From positions 3,162,001 through 3,226,000 of the forward strand of contig NC_134434.1 of the NCBI RefSeq assembly GCF_030867145.1: a DNA stretch of 64,000 nt, written 5' to 3'. Made by a program: the position numbers and the translations under genes. Numbering within the stretch: position 1 is the stretch's first letter; each line of letters opens with the position of its first letter. Of this stretch, positions 1 to 12,600 are shown piece by piece. This DNA is from Opisthocomus hoazin. Lineage: Eukaryota; Chordata; Aves; Opisthocomiformes; Opisthocomidae. The notes under the pieces were generated by a model. The model made no database searches, was not told the origin of the DNA, and worked only from the letters and a program-made list of their open reading frames with translations.

Positions 1-165
1 CGGGGTGTTCGATGTTCTCGCACGCAGCTAAGAGCGGCCTCGGAGGGGCTGTCGAGCTGCGCACCAGCTCTGCAAAGCAGGGCCGTCACCACGGCTGACG
101 CTACACGCGCCATCGAGGGGAGTTTTTGTCTTTCCAGCCTTCCTATCCCTGGGCCCCAGGCACTC

Positions 166-445
166 ACAGAATCACAGAATCACAGAATGTTCGGGGTTGG
201 AAGGGCCCTCTGTGGGTCACCCAGTCCAACCCCCTGCCCAAGCAGGGTCACCCACAGCAGGCTGCACAGCACCACATCCAGGCAGGGCTTGAATATCTCC
301 AGAGAAGGAGACTCCACAGCCTCCCTGGGCAGCCTGTGCCAGTGCTTCATCACCCTCAGAGGGAAGAAGTTCTTCCTCGTGTTCAGCTGGAACTTCCTCT
401 GCTCCAGTTTGTGCCCGTTGCCCCTTGTCCTGGCAGCCATAAGCA
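166..445 (-). mobile_element. CR1 LINE fragment, 3' end
   Basis: The left edge has the short repeated 3' tail of CR1 (repeated TCACAGAA on the plus strand), followed by the typical CR1 3' UTR and end-of-ORF2 sequence read on the minus strand. The copy is 5' truncated near 445. It lies in the intergenic region downstream of WBP2. The family call rests on recalled avian CR1 consensus. Confidence 0.9.
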
Positions 446-3400
446 AGGCGCTTCAGACGCAAGGCGGGGGGCAGAGGCTCCGCGTCGGGTTCGGTGGTGC
501 TGCGCAGCCTGGCAGGGGTTTCTGCTTCACCCAAAGAGGAGACCACGGCCGTGGAAGCTGCACCGGAAAGTTTTTCCCCTTAACTTCCACAGGAGATATC
601 GCGAAGGGATGAATGGCATGGGGGTGCCCTGCAGCACGCTGGCTCCAGCCAGGGCTGCAAAGAGCTGCGGGAGGCTGCTGGCAGCAGCATCCCCGCAAGA
701 GGATGGGGGGGGGGCAGGCAGCAGTCCCCTTCAGCTTTGCAATCACCTGTAATTAAGGCAGGTTGCACTGGTTTAGCTGCTTTAGGAGAGACGCAACTTC
801 CCCTTGCCCTGAAACCCTGTAAGAGCGGGTTTTGTTGGCGAAAGGGGCTCCCTGAAGTTGGGGGACCAGGAGATGGAGAAGGCGCTGCCGGTGTTGGCAG
901 CGGGTCAGTGTGGGGGGCCCAGGTCAGCCAGCGCGGGACCGGGGCCATGAGGGGCCGCACCGCACGCGCGCCGCGAGTTGCCAGGACAGGGACACGCCGA
1001 GCTGATCGACGGAATACGAATCCAGAGACGCGGCGAGACACCGAAAAGCTGAACTCCAGCGATCGCTCAGCCTCATCCCCCGAGGTCTGCAAAAAGCTGC
1101 TCGTCGCACTCCTGCTCTCGCCCATGCCAGGAGGGCTCTTTTGTAACTGTCCCCAGGCACTGGCGTGGTTTCTCTGAGGAACTGGGCTTCAGCATCGCTT
1201 CCTCCACGCTCCCCAGTTCGGCGGTGGAGCCCCCTCCTCGCCCCGTGCCGGTGAGGGTGCCCGTCCCCTTCGCTGGCAGAGGTGCTCGGAGGGGCTTGCC
1301 CAGCCCTGGCAGCTTCAGCCCTGCCTTTGTCCAGCCTAGCATTTGCTTCACCTTGGGCAAACAGCTTAAAGGCATCTCCTCCCTCGCTGATGGAGGGGGC
1401 CGTGGCGGAGGGGTCGGTTTCTATTCTGCATCCCTCTCCCTTGACACACACAAATGCTCTTTATTGATCCGGGACACCAGCGCCGCGCTCCACCGCAGAA
1501 CGTTGTCAGCGGGAAGCAGAGATGTAAAGTGCACGCTGGCATTTGAAAATGATTGCTGTCGTCTTTGCTTTTAGCTTGGATTGCAAAAGCAAAATCTGGC
1601 CTAGTAAAGGGCAGCCACAGAGATACAGGCAGGACACAGACACAGCATCCCCGAGCTGCTCACACCCTTCGCTGCTTCTCGTCAAGAAAAAATAACAGGG
1701 GTCAAAGAAACGTCTCTTGCCTTAACCACCACAGAGAGAACAACTGCTAAGAGTTAGTTAAGCCTCAGATCCACCCTCCTTCTCCTTGTAACGCCGAGGC
1801 AATAAAATCCACTGCAATCATAACTGCTGCTAAGCATCAGGCAATCATTCTCCAGCCAGGAGCCCGTGGCTGCGCTGGGGTTTTGGAAAGAAAAAAGTTC
1901 AGTTTCAATATGGAAGTGTCTGTTAAACAGCACTTTCCCCGCACCTTCCCCAGCTGGTCACTGCATTGCTCGGGGCCGGTTTGCAGCGCTCAGGCACAGC
2001 CAGGCAGGGTGGGCAGCTCACAGCCCCTGTTGGAGGCCAGCATGGTCCTTGCAGAAGGTCTCCATGCAGGACTCCTGGGAGGCTTTGAGCCTCTGCGTGT
2101 GTGGAAAGGGAGAGTTACGTGGTGATCCTGTTTCAAGAGCAGCAAATACCCTTTTTTCCCCACTGGGTTTTACCGGCAGCCACCTGCTTCACAAAATACC
2201 GGCGACAAAAATCACTGAGCTCACATATCTCATCGTATTTGCACCTCGAATTACTCCTTGTCCAGAAAACCATAAGAAAAGCCCTAAAAGCAGCTCCAGC
2301 AGTAGCAGAGATCCCAGGTTAGCAGAGACAGTCCCAAGGAACTCCAGCCCCCAAACCCGCAGCCAGGCAGCCAGGACCTCACAAAACATCCCAACATCCC
2401 AGGTCGGGAGCTGTGAAAGGGCTTTGCTCTCCAAAGGGAGCGGGTCAGCATTCCCCAGAACAGACCTCCCTCGCCACAGCACCAATCTGCCCCCCAGAAT
2501 AACTACCCAGGGACACGTAGCGTATCCACGCACAGTACAGAGCGAGCCCCTCCATGCCTTTTCAGAAGAGCTCATCCGAAAGGGAAGCCCTTTTCCTGGC
2601 GGGCCACGGGGCTGCACTGCTGGGGGGGTTTCTGGCTGCCGCCGGTGGAAATGAAGCCTACAGGTCACTCGTGCACGGGGTTATAGGCGCTGCTGAGAGA
2701 ACAGAGCTCCGAAGAACAAGCAGTATCGCCCCTTTTAAAGGACATCTTCCCTCTAAAGGAAAGCTTTCTATGAAAGGACCCCCCACAAGCATTAACAGCA
2801 GTGTTATCTCCCTACCTCTTGGCTTGATAATCCTGGAGCCGCAGCCTGCCCTCACCCTTATCTCAGGCTCTCGGCTGGAAACAGGCAAATAGTCAAAAAA
2901 TTGATTTCGACATGTCCCTCCCTCACTTCTGTTTTTAAACACAGGGTCCAATGACTCTGCAAGACCAGGCTGTGCCTGCCGGCGTTGGGCAAGGCGCACA
3001 GTAACAGCACAGCGTGGAGGAGAGGAAGGCGGTTTCAAAAATGAAAACAGGGACCCTCCTGCTCCCCCTCCTCGGGCCTGCCCAGCCGGGGCATCCACCC
3101 GGGGACCTCCGGGTGCTGCGTGCTCTGGGACCAGTGATTTCTTACCCACGAGGGACGTCAGTCAGTTCCCTTCCTTGTCTGCTACGGCGCCTTTTCATTA
3201 TTTCTGCCCTAACCCCTCATCTTTCCTTCCACGGGCTCTCCTGAGCCCTTTGAGTGCACCTAGCAGAAAGCAACGGTAGCTGGGCAGGATGGGGGGGACA
3301 TGCAGCACCCTCCACCCCATTTGGGACATCTCAGCAGGATGTCAAGGCAAACCCTGTCCTTCTGGGAAGAGCAAAGGGGACTTTCTGCCACCCATGTGGG

Positions 3401-6400
3401 CAGGGTGGTTGTGAAAGCTGCGTTTTCCCCGTGAGCCCCGGGCAGGAGCAGAGCTTTGGCATGAGACCGGCCAGCTCCACAGCGGGGGCATGCGAGGATG
3501 ACTCCGGCCATGCTGCCCGTGAGGCAGTCAGCACCCCGGTCACCCGGGGGGGGCTTCCTCAGCCAGCCCCTCCAGAGGAAACACCGCTGCGGTGCCAAGC
3601 TCTGCTCGGAGCTCCTCCAGCCCCCCAGAGCGCTGCGTGGGTCTCACAGGGGACAGCACGACGCGTCCTGCTCACCTGAGCCCGCTTCCCTGCCGTCCCC
3701 CCAGGACTCAGAGCCCAGGGCTGACCTGCCGGACACCATCCCGGCTCGAACGCTGCGTCTGGCTCCCTGCACGGCAGCACAAGGCCGGGGGAGAGCACAG
3801 CCCCCCCGGGCAGCAGCCTGCCGTGTCCTTTAGGAGGTCACAGACTTCACGTATTGACCTGGGTGCCATTCGTTTGGCTTCGGGCGCCCCTTGACAGCTT
3901 TAAAACGTTTTCTCCATCACTGCCATGCGCGACGCGTATGCAGCAAATATTTCATCCACTTCCCTCTCCCGATGAGACGCATTCAGTGTCGGCCACTGGA
4001 TTTATCATCCCCTCACCGCAGGGCCGGGGCAATGGCTGCCTTCACTGCAGGGACGGCAAAGGGGGGACACAGATGTCAAGGTCATTTCATCTGCTGGTTT
4101 GGGGCACTGAGTTCAGAGCCGCAGGACCTACAGCACGTGTTTGAGCCAAGGAGGGACCGAGGGGGATGTCTGTGAAGGTGGAGGAACTTGAGGCTGACAC
4201 CCGGGTACCAGGCGTGCCCCACAGCGCGTATTAAGCACCTTTTTGCGCCTATCCTGGAGCGCACACACCAAATTATTGACCAGCTTCAGCACCAAAATGA
4301 TCCCTCCCTGGCTTTTCCACCACCCCCTCTCCCCATACCCATGTCTCAAAGCCCCCTGAGGAGCCCACCAAGCCCTGCAGAGCCGCACGCTTAAATGATG
4401 GGAAGAGGCTGCAGGGCTGAGTCCCCACACCATTCCCAGAGCCCAGACGGACACGGCAAAACACTGAATATTGCTGCAGCTGATCGTGCCACAGGGAGAG
4501 CGACCGTGTCCCAGCCAGAGCCCAGCCCTCGCGGAGCAAAGTACACGGAGGAGGAGGAGAGACTGGACTTGAGCAAGGGAAAGGAAAGATATAGCAAGAT
4601 GGGATTCGCCGAACCAAGCTCGCAAATGGAGCCCAAGCCAATACCTTTTGCTCCAGTACCTGGAGACCGTACCCAGCTGCGCTGGAAATGGCGGCTGGGA
4701 GGATCCCGCAGAGATGGGTCCCGGTCCGTTTGCGCCCTGAGGTGCGAGCTCCAGCAGCCCCGTCAGCAGGTACGAGTCCCCGCTCCCTGGTACGTGGGTC
4801 TCTTCACGTCCCGTTGCAGCCTCTCTCGGCAGCACTCTCAGCCCTTGAGCAAGGAGGGTGCTGAAATACCGGTTTCCAGTTCAGTCTCATGATGGCAACT
4901 CTTTGAGCTGACTCACGCAGCAGAGCAGACGGGTGAGTAACACCCGGCACGGCTGCAGAGAAAACCCTTGCCTAAAATGCAGATCTCTGCCCTGCGTGTC
5001 CTGGCTTTTCATACCAACCCAAAAAACCCACATTTCTCACTTGGGCTTACTTGTACAGCTTTAAACCTGAAACCACCTCTTGATCACAGCCCGTCTTCGC
5101 AAAACCCACCTTCTGATACCAACCTGGCAGTGGCTCACAGCTGGAGGTGCCTGCAGTGCGACCGCATCGGCCAACGCGAGCCGCTCACCGGTGCCGGCTG
5201 GCCCCGCTCCCGGCTGCTCCGGGAACAGCGGGGTCCAAACTTCACCCCCCGCCTCCTGCCACCTCCAGCGGTGCTGGCAAAGGGAGCCGGCGCTGCAAGC
5301 CGTAGCTCATAAATCACGGCGTCCATCACGCGGCAGAGATGCAATTTGACCGTCTGCTGCTCGGAGAGCGGCGGGGAGTCCTTGCGGTCCCTGAAGGAAG
5401 ACACAGGCACAGGGCAGGTGGGCGCTGGCCAGGCTGGCTCAGCCGCAGTCCGTACAGCTGCTCAGCGCATCCCCTCAGCTATTATTACAATAATTTGGTT
5501 TAATTTCTGTTTTTTTTTATAATAGGTTGCAAGAAGGGGGAGTGCTCAAGGTAAAATCTGGGCAGAATGGTGCGGAGGAGGAGGAGGGTTTGGTCTCTGC
5601 CTTCGGCATGCACGTGCCCCATCCTTCCAGGGTAAAGACCTTCCCCAGCCCCCAGGGATATCAGCACGGTTTCAGGGCCGATGGTAGGAAATCTGTAAGC
5701 AGTACCCACAGTAACACTTTTTTGCATAAGATCTCAAAGCACTTTAGAAATACCCAGTTACACCACACTGACGTGAAGGAGGGAAACAGCCGCGTATTCA
5801 GAGCGGGGAAGCGGGCTCGAGGTGCAGCGAGCGGCTTCTCAGACGAAGCGCCCTAAGTTGCATCAAGGAGACAGAGCTGTACATGGTGGTGGAAAATGTG
5901 TCTGTGCCAAAAGATTAACTGGATCCAACACTAACTTTGCCCTCTGCCCCCTCTTTTCCTTCAACAGTATAATGCCATTCAAATATTGGAATTTAATGGT
6001 ACCAAGGTAGCTTTCACACGACAGCCTTTCTGCTGCATAGCTGATTAATCATTCAAGCAGGGAGCAGATCTGGAGATGGACTAATGCACATTTCCTCCTG
6101 CCCTACTCCCGCTCCCCTTCCGGAGCCGAAGCAGACTTGCAATTGCACTTCCCTGCTTTTAAGTCTTCTACATGGGCAGCAGGACCAGCCAGCCCTTCCA
6201 CCCTCTGTAAGCCGCGGAGCTCAGCTCCTGGCTCCCCTCTGGGAGCTGGCAGCGAGTGCCGAGTATCCAAGGTGCCAAACCTGGGGTTTTGGGTTTTAGC
6301 GAGCGAGGCCAGGATTCTCACCAGGATCTGGCCAAAATCTGCACCCTCCGGAATCGCGCTGCTCCACTCGACCCAACACCTGCACGAGCCTGGCTGCGTG

Positions 6401-8774
6401 CCTTGCCCAGCCTTTTGGCCCCACAGCTTCTGCATTCCCAAAACGCCCCTCGCTTCTCTTCAACGTGCTCCAAGCGCACCGAGACCACCACGACCGATCT
6501 CTTTATTTCGGCTTGCTCCTTCCCACCTCCCCACAGACCACGCCGAGCTCTAGCCTGGAGAAATAGGGATATTCACCAACAAACAACTGTGAAAAGCTCA
6601 CCGCTCCAAAGCCACTGATTTATCCCACTAACACCCGTGGTGAGGAGAGGAATATTTCAATTGTTCCAGCCTGACTCATCCTCTCAACATATTTTCCTTT
6701 TTCCAGGCAAACCTCCTCGTTTCTCTGCAGACCTTGCCACTTGTCCACACTAACGGAAGAGACACTCAGCTTGAACCGTGGAGCCAAGTTCTCAGAGCAG
6801 ATTATCTAAACATTTCTCCTCTCAAACACAATTAGAGGAGGAAAGATTAAAAAAAACACACCCCTCTCACTGGTTTGTGCTGATTGTTGGCATGAGAGCT
6901 GCACAGCGAGTGGTGATGGGCAAGAGACCTGGAAACTTCACACAATCTGTGTTTTCTAGGATTATCTGTCTGGGAATAGAGGATAACTGGGAGGGAGCAG
7001 TTTTAAAACAGAAGAGAGGTTTCTGCAGCATCTTCCAGCAACGCAGTTCAGGAAACCTTGAAGTAATTTAATTCACAAAACAGGATTTATCAGGTTCCTA
7101 CTGGGCTGTAACATTTTCTCTCTTAATGCTTTCCTTCTCTGCCCACCTCCTGCTACAGAAGACAAACTCAGGTGGACGAGCCAGCCTTGAAACGCAGTAA
7201 AACAGCCACGTAGGAGGGCATGAGAGTCAAGCAGTATGCAGAAGGAAAGCAGAACCTGGAAGATGTCCACGCCAGCTGATCAGCAAGCTTCAAGAGTTTT
7301 AAGGCAGCCAGTGGCAGCCGAGAAGAGGAATGAAGCCAAGCAAAGTTTGGACATCGCCTGCAGAGCAGCTTCTGAGCACCTTCTGCCCGACACCGGGCGG
7401 TGCGAACGGGAGGGACTCGACCCATCGCAGTAACCACAGGACAAGATCCCACCCAGACACCTGCTCCCCTGCTGCCAGACTACACCGACACAGCCAGCTC
7501 CGCTCGCACGGACGGAGAAACAGCTCTCGCACTGCCAGCGGAGCACACCCAGGAGTTGTTCTTCAGGCTGCCAGAGTAACAACTCCCTTTCTTCAGGGAG
7601 AAGAGCTACCAGGCGACCACACCACCTTGCAGAGTTCAGACCTAACTGAGCAGAGCTACCCAGGCATCTCAGCACACTGAAAAAAAAAAAGTAGGATAAA
7701 ATTATGGATTGCTTCTAATTAGAGATACACTTTAGAGGCAACAACTATGCCGTGCCCCTCAACTACTTCTTTTAGCAACAGGTTACGGTTTTTACAGAGA
7801 CAACTGGTCTGGAAAAACCATCTGGGTAAAGTGTTATGCAGCCACCTCACTGGTTTACAACAGGACTTGTGAAATGAGCGCTTCTTAAAAGATTTTAACA
7901 TCTTATTTTCATTTTACAAAGTCAGTCAACAGAAATCAAGTGATTAGTGTCACCAGTGAATAGCCAAGAACAGGTCCAGGTGATTTCGCTGGTTAACTCT
8001 CCCTCTGCCCATCCATAGCGACTCGGTCACCACCAAGTTTGCCCACTCCCACACAAATGTGCTAACACTGCAAGTTTTGAGCTGATTTTTCTTTACTTCA
8101 CAGTCTTGGCAAAACAAATCTGCATTCAAAAGTCATTTCACATTTATATATTAATCAAACATTTTCAAAATAAATATTCTCTTTAAAATAACCATTTCTT
8201 TACATCACTGCAGTAGCAATTCTAGAAAAATCAGTGCACAGACAGCAGCAATTTGATTAATCAGCTAGACTCAAACAAAAAGGAAACAAGGGGGGGACCT
8301 TATTTCTCTCTCCAAGCAGGCTGCATGCAGCAAGTCTCCGCAGCTTCCTGGCACACGATGTTTCTTCACACTTGCTGGGAAGGATTTTCTCGCTCACAGA
8401 GGCTGGCAGAGGTCAGCGAAGTCTGATTTGTGCAAAGCTTTGTACAACGCAGAGTTTTACAGCCGGGTTACGGAGCAGTCCTGCAGAGGTTCTGCACACT
8501 GGAGTTGTTGCTAAGGAGATCAGCGAATCAATGCTACGGCAGGAAAACGCCTGAACCCTCGGCTCAAGGAGCCCACGTTCAAGCTACTGGGAAGTAAATT
8601 CACAGCCGACCCAGGAACACCGACAGCATTAAACATTCAAATGAGCAGCTCAGTCGTACCTAGCAGCTTATTCCAACTTCTTGCATATTCTCTCAAGTGC
8701 TTCCAGGGCAGAAGTAAAGCAACTATTTTCTCCCCATCAGCTATTAATTCACCAGTTAAATCACAGCAGTAAGA
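446..8774. other. Intergenic region, no gene recognised
   Basis: This stretch downstream of WBP2 has scattered short open frames on both strands but none looks like a known protein, and no chain of exons with matching phases could be built. GC-rich patches lie near 0.9-1.3 kb, 3.4-3.8 kb and 5.1-5.4 kb. In mammals UNC13D lies directly beyond WBP2. No UNC13D C2 or MUN domain segment was recognised here, so that gene, if present, lies left of the window. Confidence 0.5.
5246..5390 (-). other. Orphan exon-like segment
   Basis: On the minus strand a good pyrimidine-rich acceptor (TTCCTTCAG) is followed by an open frame of about 48 codons that contains DSPPLSEQQTVKLH and VMDAVIYELRLA, then a possible donor (GGG followed by GTGAAG). 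The segment is rich in CpG at its 3' end. I could not assign it to a family. A very weak resemblance in spacing to the N-terminal helix of UNC13D is not enough for a call. It may simply be a chance open frame in GC-rich DNA. Confidence 0.15.
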
Positions 8775-9671
8775 TGCTTCACTGGCCAAGCAGTTTTAAT
8801 TTATGTTACAGCAAAGGAAAAAAAAACATGCATTATAAAGAGAATATTCAGGACTTAGCAACCTCAAGCCCACCTATCTAACTGGAAAAAAAAGAGACAA
8901 CAGAAAATTAGTGTTCCCATATGATCTGTAACTAGTTAGATGCTTAATCAACCCTGCACAGAGCAGTGTGTTTTCTGAAGAAGGGAAGATCAGCAGCAGC
9001 ATCACACAGAGTGCACAGCAGGAAAATCTGGAGGGCTACCAGATTACTTGCTACAATTGTCAGGAATGACTTAGGTAAAAAAGCCAAGAAAGTGTAACAG
9101 ATATCTGAAAAACTTACTAGATACCTATTTCCTTCGAGATGCCAACAGCTCCCTTTGAAGCCCTTTCTCAGTAGCAGAGGGAAAAGTTGCACGTGGCACT
9201 CTGGGTTGAGAGGAACGCCCAGAGACATCCCTGTGTCCAGAGATGCTCTTCGCTGCACACTAAAATAAATTCAAGACACACACACCCCCCTCCCCAAGAG
9301 CCTTGTTTCTGTGTTACAAGCACATTAATCACCAGTTTGGAGCAGCTGCTTACTCTAAAGAGGTATAATTTAAGTATCAAAAGAAACAGATGTAAGGGAA
9401 AATCACAGATTAAGAGAACCTCCAGTTCTAGCGATGCCGTGCACAGGGAGAAGGGATACTGCGCTCGGACAGCAAACCCTCAGAGCTCTACAAGGTAACC
9501 CAGGCTGCTGAAATCTCTCCCCTTTCTCTGCATATCATCTACCACTAGAGTCCAGGAAAGCTGTGTGCCCTGGGGGAAGGCTCTAATCCTCAGTGCTATG
9601 GACCATGCCCCGAGATTCTGCCAAAATGGGAAGTAAGAAAGCAAGGAGTTGTGGAGAAGTTCTGTGTTAGC
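8775..9671 (-). other. WBP2: WBP2 3' UTR (approximate)
   Basis: The sequence directly after the WBP2 stop codon on the minus strand has no other open frame of note. The nearest plausible polyadenylation signal is ATTAAA at 8795-8800, giving a 3' UTR of about 0.9 kb, similar to the mammalian gene. No AATAAA was found in this interval, so the true end is uncertain. Confidence 0.4.
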
Positions 9672-12600
9672 TTATTGGTTTTTCTTGTCCTCTGGTGGGA
9701 AGTATGGAGGAGGGGGTGGCTGGTCCTGAAATAAAGACAATAAAAGAACATCAATCCATGGCTAAGGAAAAAAAAAAAACAACAAAACCACCCCAATGAC
9801 AGCAAAAAACCAAAATCAATTCAGACAGACTTTGCTGTGCCACTGAGAAAAAGAACTGCTAACACAATACAGCACTTCTAAACCTTTTGTACTTGTACAG
9901 GATTCTGACTCTGGTGAACAGGAAATCCTTGTGGAAACTCATTTTAGCAGGGACCAGTTTCCTTGATGGAAATGTAGACCTCTCTTGTGGAGACAACACA
10001 CACCTGGGCTCACACTGCAAGCCCAGAATGACAGAGGAACCTACCGTGGGCATGTAGACATTGTGTGGGTTGACTGGGCTGTAGTAAGCACTGGCAGCAG
10101 CTTCAGCAGCCTTTGCTTCAGCTGTCACAGGAAGAGAAGTTACAGATTTGGTGACATGCAGAGAACTTTTACAATCAAAAATATATTCCTGGCCATCAAG
10201 AATTACTAATAGAGCACTATTTGACCAGTGCTCAAGTTGCAAAATAGCTACAACTAACAGCAATTGAGCATTATCTCCTCCAGCTGCCACAAGATTGTCT
10301 AGGCTGAAGAGAAACAGACCAAGATTTAGTTTGGAAATGTCACCTGGGACTTGCCTGTTAGCCAACCAATAAATGCTACCAGCTGTTTTGCCTGCTCTTT
10401 CTTTCCCCTCCCACACGCAGACCTTTTAAGACCAGGTTCCAAATCATTTTGATAAATCCCAAGTGAGTGGAAATAAGACTGATATCTCTCCAGCTCCTTT
10501 CCATTATCTATTCCTCTATTTCATACTGTTTAAGCAAAAGTGATCAGGTTTGAATGAAATGGGGGAAGGGGGAGCAAATATCACCAAAGCTGCATTTGCT
10601 AACTAAAATGGATTACAAACAGACTTCACCATCAATTTCTTTTTGTTCATCTATCAGAGCAAGATTACCACAACAGGAGAATCACAAACACTACTTTTTC
10701 TGTCACAAGAAGAATAAATCCATCTACAAAATATCTGCTAATGGCATCTACCCTGGAGAGAATCAGGCTGGCCTCCAGACTGAGCTGGATATACCAGGGT
10801 GCAGATCAGGGGAGCTCCCTACTCCCTCTCCTAAACAAACTTCTAACTGGAGCTTCTAAGTCAACTCGAAGTTCCCCAAGAGATAACAGACAAGAAACAA
10901 TGCCCGTTTCATGGGTAACAAAACTGCAAAGTCACCTGAACACGTTTCTCACCTGCAGGAGTGGCAGGCAGGTCTGGACCGCTGACGGGGGGCTCCATGG
11001 GTCCCGGGTATGGCGGGGGTGGAAGCTGCATGTAACCCATGTCTCCACCCACCGCAGGGGGACCAGGATAAAACTCTGTCAGGAAAGGAAATAACACAGC
11101 AAAAGTCTTAACTCCTTTGGGTGGGGCACAGAGCCAAAACAAGCCAAAGGCAAATATAACTAAGCTCAGAAACAAAAGCTGCACAAGGCATCAGATCCAG
11201 GCTAAAAGATGATGTAAAATTTGTGTTTCTATCCCTTTTTGCCTATTTTAACTCTTGTTAACCAGAGCGATCCCCATCCTCACTTGCCAGACTTACCAGG
11301 AGGAGGTGGTGGGTAGGGATACCCCCCATTAGCTGCAGCTGGTGCGAAAGCATAGGATCCATTTGGCATATAGGAATAGCCGTAAGCTCCATTGGGTATT
11401 TCGCCTCTGGAAACTGGAAAAGTAAAGTTGACCTCATGAAAATGTCAAGCCTGCATCAGATGCAGGCCAAGAACTCCAACAAACTTAGAAGAGTCCTTTT
11501 ATGAAAATCATAGAACCATAGAATGGTTTGGGTTGGAAGGGACCTTAAAGCTCATCTGGTTCCAACCCCCCTGCCAGGAGCAGGGACATCTTCCACCAGA
11601 CCAGGGTGCTCAGAGCTCCATCCAACCTGGCCTTGAGCACTGCCAGGGAGGGGACAGCCACAGCTTCTCTGGGCAGCCTGGGCCAGTGTTTCACCACCCT
11701 CATGGTGATGAATTTCTTCCCAATATCTAAGTTAAATCTGCCCTCTTTTAGCTTACAGCCATTCCCCCTTGTCCTATCACTCCACACCCTCGTGAAAAGT
11801 CCCTTTCCATCCTTCCTGTAGGCCCCTTCAGGTACTGGAAGGCTGCTAGAAGGTCACCCCGAAACCTTCTCTTCTCCAGGCTGAACAGCCCCAACTCCCT
11901 CAGCCTGTCCTCGTAGGAGTACTCCAGCCCTCTGATCATCTCCGTGTCCCTCCTCTGGACCTGCTCCAACACATCCCTGTCCTTCTGATGTTGGGGGCTC
12001 CAGAGCTGGACGCAGGACTCCAGGTGGGGTCTCATGAGAGCAGAGTAAAGGGGCAGAATCACCTCCCTCGACCTGCTGGCCATGCTTCTCTTGATGCAGC
12101 CCAAAAACCAAAAATCTCCATGCCAATCAATCTGCTGTTCATTGGCTGTGAAAAAAAAAATTTTAAAAGCAAGCAAGTTCCAGACACAGCCTGAAACTCG
12201 CATGGATTTGAATCCAACCTGTTGCAACCTACGGCTGCCCTTGCTGCAAGATGAAGGCAAGTCCTCCTGAAGCCAGAGCTGTCTGGCAGACACCGCCAGA
12301 CTCCCGTACCTTGCGATGCCACCTGCAGCATGCGCTGCCCAAATTCAATGGCACCCCCAGCTGAGAAGGTCATCTTGAACGTGGCAGACCCTTCCCAGCC
12401 GCCTGCAGGGAGGAAAGACAGAATTCAGAAGCAAGGAGAAGCCGTTTCCATGCTTTATCTACAGATGCCCTGTAGATAATTCTTTAAAGACCTTATCCCA
12501 AAAATCCAAAAAAAAAAAATGCAGATAAAGTGGCAGAATCACACTGGGGTATTTCAGGTCAAGAGACATCTGAAGAAGAAACGTCAATGAGGAAGACCTT

